Positions 42,486 to 52,002 are shown, numbered from the stretch's first letter. The stretch: DNA of 64,000 nucleotides from Streptomyces sp. RerS4 (GCF_023515955.1 NZ_CP097322.1:2606001-2670000); one strand, 5' to 3'. Translations and numbers: made by a program. Notes: a model not told the origin generated them from the sequence alone.

Positions 42486-43820
42486 ATGCCCAGAACCGGA
42501 CGCCTGACCACCGCGGCCGGCCTCGTGGCCGCGATATCCGTCCTCGCCACGGCCTGTACGGGCCAGAGCGGCACCGCCGCGGCCGACGACCCGAAGGCCG
42601 ACGTCACCATCGGCTTCTGGCACGGCTGGTCCGCTCCCGGCGAGGCCAAGGCCATCGAGGAGAACATCGCGCGGTTCGAGAAGGCGCACCCGAACATCAA
42701 GGTCAAGGTCACCGGCAACATGACCGACGACAAGATCAACCAGGCGCTCCGGGCGGGCGGGGACAAGGCCCCCGACGTGGTCTCCTCGTTCACCACCGAC
42801 AGCGTGGGCAAGTTCTGCAACTCCGGCGCCTTCGCCGACCTGAACCCCTTCCTGCGGAAGTCCGGGATCGACAAGGCGAAGGTCTTCCCCAAGACGCTGA
42901 TGGAGTACACGCAGTTCCAGGGCAACCAGTGCACGCTGCCGCTGCTGAACGACGCGTACGGCCTCGTCTACAACAAGGACGCCTTCAAGGCCGCCGGCAT
43001 CACGGAACCGCCCAAGACCTGGAGCCAATTCACCGAGGTCGCGCAGAAGTTGACGAAGGCCAACGGGGACTCGTACGACCAGCTGGGCATCATGCCGACC
43101 TTCCACGGCTACGAGACCACCCCGATGCGCCTGGTCGCGCAGTGGGGCCCGACCTACTTCACCGCCGACGGCAAAGCCAACCTGGCCAAGGACCCGGCCT
43201 TCGCGAACATGCTGACGGCGCAGAAGGACCTGGTCGCCAAGCTCGGGGGCTACGAGAAGTTGGAGAGGTTCCGCAGCACCTTCGGCGACGAGTGGAGCGC
43301 CGAGCACCCCTTCCACAAGGGGCTGGTCGCCATGCAGATCGACGGTGAGTGGCGGACCGACATGGCCAAGGAAGCCGGGGTCACGTTCGAGATCGGCACC
43401 GCGCCGCTGCCGGTGCCGGACGACCAGGTCGCCGACTACGGCAAGGGCTACCTGTCGGGCACGATCATGGGCATCGCCTCGGCGAGCAAGAAGCAGAACG
43501 CGGCTTGGGAGCTGGTCAAGTACATGACCACCGACACCGAGGCGGTCGTGGCGTTCGCCAACTCCATCCACAACGTGCCCTCCACGTTGGCGGCCCTGGA
43601 GTCCCCGAACCTGCGGGTGAGCCCGGAGTTCAAGACGTTCCTCGACATCGCCCGGCACCCGAAGTCGACCACCACCCCCGCCCGGGCCGACGGCGGCACC
43701 TACCAGCTGACCTTCCAGGACTTCGCGTACGCGGTCGAGAAGGGCGACGTGGCCGACATCCCGGCCGGTCTCGCCAAGATCGACCAGCAGATCGACACGG
43801 ACATCGCGAAGGCGAAGTAA
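42486..43820 (+). CDS. csnE: Sugar ABC transporter substrate-binding lipoprotein
   Basis: 444 aa, family 1 extracellular sugar-binding protein. The signal peptide MPRTGRLTTAAGLVAAISVL leads to a lipobox ending at Cys24 (LATAC). The mature part starts with VTIGFWHGWSAPGEAKAIEE and contains NDAYGLVYNKDAFK and AMQIDGEWR, common in oligosaccharide-binding proteins. By operon context it should bind glucosamine oligosaccharides from chitosan. The ATG at 42486 follows AGAGCGAG. It lies 6 bp before the first permease gene. Confidence 0.9.
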   Translation: MPRTGRLTTAAGLVAAISVLATACTGQSGTAAADDPKADVTIGFWHGWSAPGEAKAIEENIARFEKAHPNIKVKVTGNMTDDKINQALRAGGDKAPDVVSSFTTDSVGKFCNSGAFADLNPFLRKSGIDKAKVFPKTLMEYTQFQGNQCTLPLLNDAYGLVYNKDAFKAAGITEPPKTWSQFTEVAQKLTKANGDSYDQLGIMPTFHGYETTPMRLVAQWGPTYFTADGKANLAKDPAFANMLTAQKDLVAKLGGYEKLERFRSTFGDEWSAEHPFHKGLVAMQIDGEWRTDMAKEAGVTFEIGTAPLPVPDDQVADYGKGYLSGTIMGIASASKKQNAAWELVKYMTTDTEAVVAFANSIHNVPSTLAALESPNLRVSPEFKTFLDIARHPKSTTTPARADGGTYQLTFQDFAYAVEKGDVADIPAGLAKIDQQIDTDIAKAK

Positions 43821-43826
43821 CCTCCG

Positions 43827-44771
43827 ATGACCGGCACGCATCCCCTGAGGGCGAAGCGCCGGCGGTCCGCGCTGCGGACCGCGGCCTTCATGTCGCCCTG
43901 GCTGATCGGGTTCTCGTTCTTCTTCGCCTACCCGCTCCTGTCGACCGTGTACTTCTCCTTCACCCGGTACGACGGCTTCCGCCCGCCCGTCTTCAACGGC
44001 CTGGGCAACTGGACGTACGTCTTCACGGACTATCCGCTGTTCTGGCCGGCCCTGTGGAACACGCTGTGGCTGGTCGTGGCGATGGTCGGCTGCCGGGTCG
44101 TGTTCGGCCTCGGCATCGGCCTGCTCATCACGAAGATCAAGACGGGGACCGGGATCTACCGGACCCTGTTCTCCCTGCCCTACCTGGCCCCACCCGTGGC
44201 CGGGACCCTGGCCTTCGTCTTCCTCCTGAACCCCGGCACCGGCCCGGTCAACGTCCTGCTGGACGCGGTCGGACTGCCCACGCCCGGCTGGTTCACGGAC
44301 GCCGACTGGTCCAAGCCCGCGCTCACCGTGCTCGCCCTGTGGGGAGTGGGCGATCTGATGGTGATCTTCATGGCCGCCCTGCTCGACGTGCCCAAGGAGC
44401 AGTACGAGGCCGCCGAGCTGGACGGGGCCGGGGCCTGGAGCCGGTTCCGGCACATCACCCTGCCGAACATCTCCCCGATCATCCTGTTCGCGGTGGTCAC
44501 CGGGGTCATCCAGGTCATGCAGTACTACACGCAGCCGCTGGTGGCGGGGAAGGTGTCGGCGGGCGTCATCGGCGGCTCGGGCCGGCAGTTCGAACCCGGA
44601 TACCCGGACAAGTCGACGCTGACCCTGCCCCAGGTCGTCTACAACGCCGGCTTCCAGCGCTTCGACTACGGCGCCGCCTGCGTCGTCGCGCTGGTGCTGT
44701 TCGCCCTCTCCATGGCCGTCACCGCGCTGCTCATGCGCCGCCGCGGCGGACTGATCGAAGCGGGTGACTGA
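43827..44771 (+). CDS. csnF: Sugar ABC transporter permease (MalF type)
   Basis: 314 aa with six membrane helices. The ATPase-contact EAA loop reads EAAELDGAGAWSRFRHITLP. It forms the transmembrane channel with CsnG. No ATPase gene is in the operon; in Streptomyces such systems share the MsiK ATPase. The start at 43827 follows the csnE stop by 6 bp and its 3' end overlaps csnG by 8 bp. Confidence 0.92.
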   Translation: MTGTHPLRAKRRRSALRTAAFMSPWLIGFSFFFAYPLLSTVYFSFTRYDGFRPPVFNGLGNWTYVFTDYPLFWPALWNTLWLVVAMVGCRVVFGLGIGLLITKIKTGTGIYRTLFSLPYLAPPVAGTLAFVFLLNPGTGPVNVLLDAVGLPTPGWFTDADWSKPALTVLALWGVGDLMVIFMAALLDVPKEQYEAAELDGAGAWSRFRHITLPNISPIILFAVVTGVIQVMQYYTQPLVAGKVSAGVIGGSGRQFEPGYPDKSTLTLPQVVYNAGFQRFDYGAACVVALVLFALSMAVTALLMRRRGGLIEAGD

Positions 44772-45633
44772 GGTGGCCGTCGTCGTCCACAAGCCGCGGG
44801 TCGTACGGCACAAGGCCGTCCTCCAGTGGATCGGCGTGCACTCCCTCGGGGTCGCCGCCGCCCTGTTCTTCGTCCTGCCCTTCGTGTTCCTCTTCCTCAC
44901 GTCCGTGATGAGCGACCAACAGGCGCTGACCCGCGATCTGACCCCGGACACCTGGGAGTGGGGCAACTACGCGAAGGTGTGGAACACCCCCGGCTTCCTC
45001 ACCTGGTGGCGCAACACCCTGCTGTACGCGGGCCTCGGGACGGTACTGACCGTGCTCTCCTCGGTCCCCGTCGCGTACGCCCTCGCCAGGTTCCGCTTCC
45101 GCGGGCGGCGGCTGTCGCTGCTGCTGGTGATCTCCATGATGATGCTGCCGCCCCAGGTGGTGGTCATCCCCATGTACCTCTTCTGGGCGAAGCAGCTGGA
45201 CCTGTCCGGCACGCTGTGGCCGCTGATCATCCCTATGGCCTTCGGCGACGCGTTCTCCATCTTCCTGCTGCGCCAGTTCCTGCTGACCATCCCCGAGGAG
45301 TACCTCGACGCCGCGCGCGTCGACGGCTGCGGCGAGGTGCGCACCCTGCTGAGGGTGGTCCTGCCGATGGCGAAGCCGGGGATCGCCGCCATCGCGCTGT
45401 TCCAGTTCTTCGCCGCCTGGAACGACTACTTCGGCCCCCAGATCTACGCCTCCGACAACCCGGCCGCCTGGACGCTCAGTTACGGACTGGAGTCCTTCAA
45501 GGGCGCGCACCACACCAACTGGAACCTCACCATGGCGGCGACCGTGCTCGTCATGGCCCCGGTGATCGTCCTCTTCTTCCTCGCCCAGAAGGCGTTCGTC
45601 GAAGGCGTCACCCTGACCGGAGTGAAAGGCTAG
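44764..45633 (+). CDS. csnG: Sugar ABC transporter permease (MalG type)
   Basis: 289 aa with six membrane helices. The EAA loop reads DAARVDGCGEVRTLLRVVLP; DYFGPQIYASD is typical of MalG-type partners. The GTG at 44764 overlaps the end of csnF by 8 nt, indicating translational coupling; another GTG at 44773 is possible. It partners CsnF, with CsnE as receptor. Confidence 0.92.
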   Translation: MTEVAVVVHKPRVVRHKAVLQWIGVHSLGVAAALFFVLPFVFLFLTSVMSDQQALTRDLTPDTWEWGNYAKVWNTPGFLTWWRNTLLYAGLGTVLTVLSSVPVAYALARFRFRGRRLSLLLVISMMMLPPQVVVIPMYLFWAKQLDLSGTLWPLIIPMAFGDAFSIFLLRQFLLTIPEEYLDAARVDGCGEVRTLLRVVLPMAKPGIAAIALFQFFAAWNDYFGPQIYASDNPAAWTLSYGLESFKGAHHTNWNLTMAATVLVMAPVIVLFFLAQKAFVEGVTLTGVKG

Positions 45634-45639
45634 GCCCCG

Positions 45640-46905
45640 ATGAAACTCGCAGTGGTGGGCGGCGGTTCCACCTACACCCCCGAGCTGATCGACGGCTTCG
45701 CGAGACTGCGCGACACCCTGCCGATCTCCGAACTGGTCCTGATCGACCCGGCCGCCGAACGCCTGGAGCTGATCGGTGGCCTCGCCCGGCGGATCTTCGC
45801 CCGCCAGGGCCACCCCGGACGGATCACCACCACCGCCGACCTCGACGCCGGCGTGGCCGGAGCCGACGCCGTGTTGATCCAGCTGCGCGTCGGCGGGCAG
45901 GCCGCCCGCCTCCAGGACGAGACCTGGCCGCTGGAGTGCGGTTGCGTCGGCCAGGAGACCACCGGCGCGGGCGGCCTGGCGAAGGCGCTGCGTACGGTCC
46001 CGGTCGTGCTGGACATCGCCGAGCGGATCCGGCGGGCCGCCCCCGACGCGTGGATCATCGACTTCACCAACCCCGTCGGGATCGTCACGCGGGCCCTGCT
46101 CCAGGCCGGGCACAAGGCGGTCGGGCTGTGCAACGTCGCCATCGGCTTGCAGCGAAGGTTCGCGGCGCTGCTGGAGGTGACCCCGGCCGAGATCCACCTC
46201 GACCACGTCGGCCTCAACCACCTGACCTGGGAATTCGGGGTGCGCCTGGGCGGCCCCGACGGGACCGACGTACTGCCCCGACTGCTCGCGGAGCACGCGG
46301 AGGCGATCGCCGACGACCTGCGGATGCCGCGCGTCGTCCTGGACCGGCTCGGCGTGGTGCCCTCGTACTACCTGCGCTACTTCTACGCCCACGACGAGGT
46401 GGTCCGCGAACTCGGCGAGAAGCCCTCGCGGGCCGCCGAGGTCGCCTCGATGGAACGCGAACTCCTCGCCCTCTACGCGGATCCCACGCTCGACGAGAAG
46501 CCGGCGCTGCTGGCCAAGCGGGGCGGGGCCTTCTACTCGGAGGCGGCCGTGGACCTCGCGGCGGCCCTGCTGGGCGGCGGCGAGCCGGCGGTGCAGGTGG
46601 TCAACACCCGCAACGACGGGACGCTGCCGTTCCTGCCCGACGACGCGGTGATCGAGGTCCAGGCCCGCGTCGACGGCTCCGGGCCCGTGCCCCTGGCCGC
46701 GCCCCGGCCGGACCCGTTGTACGCCGGGCTGCTGGCGCACGTCACGGCGTACGAGGACCTGGCGCTGGACGCGGCCCTGCGCGGCGGCCGCGAGCGGGTC
46801 TTCCGGGCGCTCCTCGCACACCCGCTGGTGGGGCAGTTCGACCTGGCGGACGGGCTGACGGACCGGCTGCTCGCGCACAACAAGGAGCACCTGCCGTGGG
46901 CGTAG
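45640..46905 (+). CDS. csnH: GH4 family glycosidase (6-phospho-beta-glucosidase type)
   Basis: 421 aa. GH4 enzymes need NAD and a divalent metal and act by oxidation-elimination. The dinucleotide fold opens MKLAVVGGGSTYTPEL, and the metal/substrate sites are FTNPVGIVT, LCNVAIG and GLNHLTW with His. Standard GH4 members cleave 6-phospho-sugars, but ABC uptake brings in unphosphorylated sugars, so either the downstream kinase acts first or this branch uses free oligosaccharides. It probably breaks down imported glucosamine oligomers. Its stop overlaps the start of csnK by 10 bp. Confidence 0.92.
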   Translation: MKLAVVGGGSTYTPELIDGFARLRDTLPISELVLIDPAAERLELIGGLARRIFARQGHPGRITTTADLDAGVAGADAVLIQLRVGGQAARLQDETWPLECGCVGQETTGAGGLAKALRTVPVVLDIAERIRRAAPDAWIIDFTNPVGIVTRALLQAGHKAVGLCNVAIGLQRRFAALLEVTPAEIHLDHVGLNHLTWEFGVRLGGPDGTDVLPRLLAEHAEAIADDLRMPRVVLDRLGVVPSYYLRYFYAHDEVVRELGEKPSRAAEVASMERELLALYADPTLDEKPALLAKRGGAFYSEAAVDLAAALLGGGEPAVQVVNTRNDGTLPFLPDDAVIEVQARVDGSGPVPLAAPRPDPLYAGLLAHVTAYEDLALDAALRGGRERVFRALLAHPLVGQFDLADGLTDRLLAHNKEHLPWA

Positions 46906-47966
46906 CGGAGGCGGCCGTGCTGGCCGTCGACGCCGGCAACAGCAAGACGGACGTCGCCCTGATCGGCTACGACGGCACCGTCCTCGGCGCCGGCCGCTCG
47001 GGAGGCTTCCAGCCGACCCGGGTCGGCGTCGAGGCGGCGGTGGACGTGCTCGGGCAGGCCGTGGCGCAGGCCGTCGAGGCGGCGTGGCCGGCCGGGTCGG
47101 GGACGGGTGCGGGCTCGGGTGCGGGGGCGGGGGTTCCGTACGCGGCCCGGGTCTCGGCCTGTCTGGCCAACGCCGACCTGCCGGTGGAGGAACACCGCCT
47201 CGCGCGGGCGTTGGACGCGCGCGGCTGGGGCACGGCGACCGACGTGCGCAACGACACCTTCGCGATCCTGCGGGCCGGTCTGACCGAGCCCGGCCCGCCG
47301 CGCGGGGTCGCGGTCGTGTGCGGGGCGGGCATCAACTGCGTCGGCATGCTGCCCGACGGGCGCACCGCCCGCTTCCCCGCGCTCGGGGTGATCTCCGGCG
47401 ACTGGGGCGGCGGGGGCGGCCTCGCGGAGGAGGCCCTGTGGTGGGCGGCGCGGGCCGAGGACGGCCGGGGCGGGCCGACCGAGCTGGCGGCGGCCCTGCC
47501 CGCCCACTTCGGGCTGGCCTCGATGGCGCGGCTGATCGAGGCACTGCACCTGGGCCCGGTCCCCCGGGGCCGGATCCACGAGTTGGTGCCGGTGCTGTTC
47601 GCGGTGGCGGCGGCGGGCGACTCGGTGGCCTCGGCGATCGTGGAGCGGCAGGCCGAGGAGGTGGTGGCGATGGCATCGGTGGCGCTGGGCCGGCTCGGGC
47701 TGCTGGAGGAGGACGTACCGGTCCTGCTGGGCGGGAGCGTGCTCGCGGCCCGGCATCCGCAACTCGACGACCGGATCGGGGAACTGCTGGCCCTGCGGGC
47801 CCCGCGCGCCCGCGTGTCGGTGGTGACCGCACCGCCTGTCCTGGGGGCGGGGCTGCTGGGGTTGGACGCCCTGCGGTCCGACGCGGCGGGGTTGGACGCC
47901 CTGGGGCTGGACGGGTGCCCGCCCGCCGCCGGGGCCGAGGCGAAACTCCGTGCCCATTTCGGGTGA
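46896..47966 (+). CDS. csnK: Sugar kinase, BadF/BadG (N-acetylglucosamine kinase-like) family
   Basis: 356 aa. The ATPase fold shows the phosphate loop VLAVDAGNSKTDVALI, the second loop VVCGAGINC, GDWGGGGGLAEEALWW and a C-terminal PVLLGGSVLAAR adenosine motif. A Gly-Ala-Ser insertion (GTGAGSGAGAG) lies near residue 70. It probably phosphorylates glucosamine or its oligomers after import. The GTG at 46896 lies inside the csnH 3' end with AAGGAG 8 nt upstream, which shows translational coupling. It is the last gene of the csn operon. Confidence 0.9.
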   Translation: MGVAEAAVLAVDAGNSKTDVALIGYDGTVLGAGRSGGFQPTRVGVEAAVDVLGQAVAQAVEAAWPAGSGTGAGSGAGAGVPYAARVSACLANADLPVEEHRLARALDARGWGTATDVRNDTFAILRAGLTEPGPPRGVAVVCGAGINCVGMLPDGRTARFPALGVISGDWGGGGGLAEEALWWAARAEDGRGGPTELAAALPAHFGLASMARLIEALHLGPVPRGRIHELVPVLFAVAAAGDSVASAIVERQAEEVVAMASVALGRLGLLEEDVPVLLGGSVLAARHPQLDDRIGELLALRAPRARVSVVTAPPVLGAGLLGLDALRSDAAGLDALGLDGCPPAAGAEAKLRAHFG

Positions 47967-47997
47967 ACCGGGGCCGGTTGCGGACCGGAAAGGAACC

Positions 47998-48021
47998 ATG
48001 AGGCCGCGCCCCGCGTATTGA
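47998..48021 (+). CDS. Possible seven-residue leader peptide upstream of the signalling operon
   Basis: An ATG at 47998 with a good ribosome binding site (GAAAGGAACC) opens a frame MRPRPAY that ends at a TGA at 48019-48021. It lies between csnK and the GlnX-like gene, about 160 bp ahead of the latter. Short basic leaders with strong initiation sites can regulate transcription by attenuation, but no paired hairpin was established. It could equally be a chance ORF. Confidence 0.25.
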   Translation: MRPRPAY

Positions 48022-48179
48022 CGATGAAGGGGTGACGGGGGCGGTCTCGGGGGAGGTACGGGGGCGGCGCCGGGTGACGGTTCGGGGTGGATCACCCGGG
48101 ATCCGGCACCGGGTGCTGTGGCCGGACTCCACTACGGCCATACTGCTCCGGAACAGCAGGGACCGAGGGGGAGGTCACG

Positions 48180-49580
48180 GTGGCCATCACGACACGCGCG
48201 TCCGCGCCCGGGAGCGGTTCCCCCGGGGCGCGGGGCGGGCTGCCCGCGGGGCCCGAGCCGGGGCCGCCCGGCCGCCGTACGGCCTGGGCGGAGGGCGTGG
48301 AGCGGTTGCGCGCCGCCGCGACGACCGAGCCGGGCCGGCTGCGGATCATCGGGGCCGTACTGGCCGCGCTGGTCCTGCTGTTCGGGGCGGTGGCGGTGTG
48401 GGAGGTCTCCGACCGGACCACGGCGGCGGACGACGTGGTGGGCCGCAGCCAGCCGCTGAGCGCGGACGCGGCGAGCATCTACCGTTCCCTGGCCGACGCG
48501 GACACGGCCTCCTCCAGCGGGTTCCTCGCCGGCGCCCAGGAGCCGCACGATGTCCGGATGCGCTACGAGAAGGACATCGCCAACGCCTCGCGCCTGCTGG
48601 TCAGCGCCGCGGCCAACACGGGGGCCGGCGGGGAGTCCCGCAAGGAGATAGCCCTCCTCGGGGAGCAACTGCCGCGCTACACCGGCCTCATCGAACAGGC
48701 CCGCGCCAACAACCGGCAGGGCCTGCCGCTGGGCGGCGCCTACCTGCGCTATGCCAACGAGCAGATGAGCACCGTCCTGTTGCCCGCCGCCCAGCGGCTG
48801 TACGAGGCGGAGACCGGCCGACTGTACACGGACTACGACGAGGCGCGGGCCTGGCCCGCGGTCTCGACGGCGGCCGGCGTGCTCGCCCTCGGCGCCCTGG
48901 TGTGGGCCCAGCGCCGCAACTACCTGCGGACGAACCGCGTGTTCAACCACGGGCTGCTGGTCGCGACGGCCGCGTCGGTGGTGGTGTTGCTGTGGCTGAC
49001 GGTGGGGCAGTCGATCGCGCGGGCCGGGCTGGGCGAGGCCCGCTCGGACGGACAGGAGTCGCTGAAGGTGCTCAACGACGCCCGGATCGCCTCGCTCCAG
49101 GCCAGAGCCAACGAGAACCTGACGCTGATCGCGCGGGGCGCCGTACTGGCCGAGGACAACAAGTCGGACAAGTACGACGTGGACTACGGCAAGAACATGC
49201 GGCAGCTCGACGACGGTCTGGCGCTGGCCCTGCGGCTGGCCGACGACACCCGCGGCCGGGAGCCCGTGAAGGAGGCCGTGGAAGGCGTGGCCCAGTGGAA
49301 GCAACGGCACGCCGCCGCCCGGGAGGCGGACATGAAGGGCGGGTACGAGGAGGCGCTGCCCCAGGTCATCGGGGACAAGAACAGCAGCGGGGCCTCCTTC
49401 GACCGGGTGGACGCCTCCCTGGAGCGGGCCGTCGCCCATGAGCAGCGGGAGTTCACCGAGGCCGCCCGGGGCGGTCGGGGCGCGATGGGCGGACTGTTCA
49501 TCGGCTCGGCGGCGCTGGCGGTCCTCGGCGCGGTGGCGGCCCTCCTCGGCATCGGCCGCAGGCTTTCGGAGTACAGGTGA
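48180..49580 (+). CDS. GlnX-like four-TM sensor protein
   Basis: 466 aa. Four hydrophobic helices lie at about 55-76, 226-243, 258-277 and 437-458, leaving two outside domains of about 150 residues each with mostly helical, charged sequence. This layout, followed directly by a GlnH-like binding protein and a PknG kinase, matches the glnX-glnH-pknG operon of mycobacteria, where GlnX carries the amino-acid signal from GlnH across the membrane. The GTG at 48180 has GGAGG about 5 nt upstream. Its stop overlaps the next start as GTGA. No enzymatic domain is seen. The family assignment rests on layout and context, not on a strong motif. Confidence 0.75.
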   Translation: MAITTRASAPGSGSPGARGGLPAGPEPGPPGRRTAWAEGVERLRAAATTEPGRLRIIGAVLAALVLLFGAVAVWEVSDRTTAADDVVGRSQPLSADAASIYRSLADADTASSSGFLAGAQEPHDVRMRYEKDIANASRLLVSAAANTGAGGESRKEIALLGEQLPRYTGLIEQARANNRQGLPLGGAYLRYANEQMSTVLLPAAQRLYEAETGRLYTDYDEARAWPAVSTAAGVLALGALVWAQRRNYLRTNRVFNHGLLVATAASVVVLLWLTVGQSIARAGLGEARSDGQESLKVLNDARIASLQARANENLTLIARGAVLAEDNKSDKYDVDYGKNMRQLDDGLALALRLADDTRGREPVKEAVEGVAQWKQRHAAAREADMKGGYEEALPQVIGDKNSSGASFDRVDASLERAVAHEQREFTEAARGGRGAMGGLFIGSAALAVLGAVAALLGIGRRLSEYR

Positions 49581-50659
49581 GGTCGATGCGGATAGGACGG
49601 GCACGGGCGGAGCAGGGCGAGGGAGCGGCGGATCCCGTGGCTTCCGGAGGTCGCGTACGCCGTTCCGCAGGTCGCGTACGCCGCCACGGCGGTCGGTTGC
49701 GCGGCTGGGGCGGGGTGAGCGCGATGGCCGCCGCCTGCGCGATGACGGCCGCCGCCGTACTGGTGCCGCTGACCCGGTCCTCCCCGGGGCCGGGTCGACC
49801 GGACGTGGTCCGCGAGCCCGCGTCGATGGCGGCGGCCCCCGCCGCCCCGGCCGACACCTGCCCGAATCCGGAGGCGAGCCTGCGCCCCTCCGACCTGGAC
49901 GGGCCGGCCATCCAGCGCATCCGCGCCGCCGGCAAGCTCGTCGCGGGCGTCGACCAGAACAGCTTCAAGTGGGGCTACCGCAAGGCGGACGGCTCCCTCG
50001 CCGGCTTCGACATCGACCTGGTCAAGGCCATCGCCAAGGACATCCTCGGCAGCGAGGACAAGGTGATCTACCGCGCCATCCCCACCAACCAGCGGATCCC
50101 CGCGCTCCAGGAGGGCCGCGTCGACATCGTCGTCCGGACGATGACGATCAACTGCAAGCGGCTGGAGGACGTCGCCTTCTCCACCGCCTACTTCGAGGCC
50201 GGACAGCAGGTGCTCGCGCCCTCCGGCTCGACGATCACCGGGTACGACGCCTCGCTCAACGGCCGCCGCGTCTGCACGGCCGCCGGTTCCACGGCGGAGG
50301 CGGCCCTGAAGAACCGTTCGTACGGCGCCGTGCCCGTCTCCGTCCCGAACCAGTTGGACTGTCTGGTGCGGCTCCAGCTCGGACAGGTGGACGGCATCAT
50401 CACGGACAACGCCCTCGCCGCCGGCCAGGCGGCGCAGGACCCGTCGCTGAAGCTGGTCGGGGCGCCGTTCACCCGCGAGTTCTACGGAGTGGCCATGAAC
50501 AAGGACGCCACCGACCTGGTGCGCCGGGTGAACAAGGTGCTGGAGAACTACCGCGCGGGCGGTGAGAACGGCCCGTGGGAGAAGGCCTACCGGGACCACT
50601 TCGCGAACGTCCTGCCCCAGGGCGCCAAGCCGCCCGCGCCCAAGTACCGGGACGGCTGA
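49577..50659 (+). CDS. GlnH-like extracellular amino-acid-binding protein
   Basis: 360 aa. A 42-residue basic N-terminal tail precedes a hydrophobic segment (about 43-65), followed by an SBP-bac-3 fold: KLVAGVDQNSFKWGYRKADG, GFDIDLVKAIAKDI, ALQEGRVDIVVRTMTIN and YGVAMNKD. In mycobacteria GlnH binds glutamate and aspartate and signals to PknG through GlnX. Here the hydrophobic segment has no good lipobox (MAAAC lacks the usual Leu at -3), so the protein is probably membrane-anchored by an uncleaved helix. No permease or ATPase is encoded nearby, supporting a sensor rather than transport role. The start overlaps the GlnX-like stop. Confidence 0.85.
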   Translation: MRSMRIGRARAEQGEGAADPVASGGRVRRSAGRVRRHGGRLRGWGGVSAMAAACAMTAAAVLVPLTRSSPGPGRPDVVREPASMAAAPAAPADTCPNPEASLRPSDLDGPAIQRIRAAGKLVAGVDQNSFKWGYRKADGSLAGFDIDLVKAIAKDILGSEDKVIYRAIPTNQRIPALQEGRVDIVVRTMTINCKRLEDVAFSTAYFEAGQQVLAPSGSTITGYDASLNGRRVCTAAGSTAEAALKNRSYGAVPVSVPNQLDCLVRLQLGQVDGIITDNALAAGQAAQDPSLKLVGAPFTREFYGVAMNKDATDLVRRVNKVLENYRAGGENGPWEKAYRDHFANVLPQGAKPPAPKYRDG

Positions 50660-50664
50660 GGCCG

Positions 50665-52002
50665 GTGACGGATGCGGAGCCCCACGTGAATCGTCCGGTG
50701 ACGGGATCGGCCCTGATGGACCGCGACGACGTCGACCGCGCCCTCGCACGCCTCGCCGCCGAGCACGAGGCCGTCGAGACCTCCCTGCTCGCCCTCCAGG
50801 ACCACGCCGGACGCCGGCTGTTGGAGGGGGCCGCGTTGAGCGGCTTCACCAAGGAGCGGTGGGCCGCGACCGACGCGGCGATCACCCGGCTGTGGACGTA
50901 CTTCGACGCCTACAGCGGGGCGCTCGCGGCCGCCCGCGAGATCCGAGAGCGCAGCCGCTGGCCCGGCGTCAAGGACCTGTCCGAGCTGACCGAGCGGCTA
51001 CGCGGACCCGGCGTGGTGATCGCCGGCGCCGGGGTGGAGGGCGCCGCGCTGACGGAGCGGTTCTCCCTGGCCGAGCTGGTGGCCCGGATGAACGAGCTGT
51101 ACGCGGCCTCCCTGGACGTGGTGGTCGCCGCCGACGCCGTCTGGTCGGCGCTGCCCGCGCGGATCGACCTGCTCGCCGCCGAACTTCACCGGACGCGCTC
51201 GTTGGCGCACTCGGTGGGGGTACGGCCGGGCGAGCACCCGTCGGGGGACGACCTGGAGGCGATCACCGCCGAGTTGGCGCAGCTGCGGGAGGAGGTCATC
51301 GCCGACCCGTTGGCCTTCTGGGTCTCCCCGGCGGGCAGTTCCGCCCCGGGGGGCGGCCGGCCCGACACCGAGCGCTATGACCGGGCGGCCCGCGCGCTGG
51401 AGGACGTACGCCGCGAGGTCGAGGCGGTCCTGACCGTACGGCAGGACGCCGAGCAGCGGCTGATCGCCCTGCGCGACGTGCTCTCGCGGGCCGATCGGAC
51501 CCTGGCGGAGGCGCGCACGGCGCGCGTCGAGGTCCTCGCGAAGATCGCGGCCTCCGAGGTCCCGGCGGTCAGCGGTCCGCCGACGGCGCTCCAGGAACAG
51601 CTCGCGGCGGCGGCCGAGTACCGGCGGCGCTCGCAGTGGCACCGGCTCTCGCCGCTGCTGGACGCGTTGGAGGACCGGGCCGCGGAGGAACTGGAGCGGG
51701 CCCGCGCCTCGTTGACCGCGGTGACGGCGCCGCTCGCGGTCCGGGCGGAGCTGCGCGGCCGGCTGGACGCGTACCGGGCGAAGGTGGCCCGGCTGGGTCT
51801 GGCGGAGGATCCGCTGCTGATCGAGCGCTACGACGCGGCCCGGCGGATGCTGTGGAGCGCGCCCTGTGATCTGCGGGTCGCGGAGGAGGCGGTGCTGCGC
51901 TACCAGCGGGCGACGGCCGAGGCCCTGGCCCCGGCGCAGTCGGATACGCGGTCGGATTCAGCACACCAGAGGCCCGACGGGCCGGGAGGGGAGCACGCAT
52001 GA
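50665..52002 (+). CDS. Helical/coiled-coil protein of the kinase operon
   Basis: 445 aa, rich in Ala, Glu, Arg and Leu with long predicted helices: residues 20-110, then about 200-330 (RYDRAARALEDVRREVEAVL) and 350-430. No signal peptide, membrane helix or catalytic motif is visible, so it is probably a cytoplasmic scaffold. The same position in the operon next to a PknG-like kinase suggests it connects kinase and sensor. The GTG at 50665 lies 5 bp after the GlnH-like stop with GCTGAGG upstream. Its stop overlaps the kinase start as ATGA. I recognise no family. Confidence 0.8.
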   Translation: MTDAEPHVNRPVTGSALMDRDDVDRALARLAAEHEAVETSLLALQDHAGRRLLEGAALSGFTKERWAATDAAITRLWTYFDAYSGALAAAREIRERSRWPGVKDLSELTERLRGPGVVIAGAGVEGAALTERFSLAELVARMNELYAASLDVVVAADAVWSALPARIDLLAAELHRTRSLAHSVGVRPGEHPSGDDLEAITAELAQLREEVIADPLAFWVSPAGSSAPGGGRPDTERYDRAARALEDVRREVEAVLTVRQDAEQRLIALRDVLSRADRTLAEARTARVEVLAKIAASEVPAVSGPPTALQEQLAAAAEYRRRSQWHRLSPLLDALEDRAAEELERARASLTAVTAPLAVRAELRGRLDAYRAKVARLGLAEDPLLIERYDAARRMLWSAPCDLRVAEEAVLRYQRATAEALAPAQSDTRSDSAHQRPDGPGGEHA

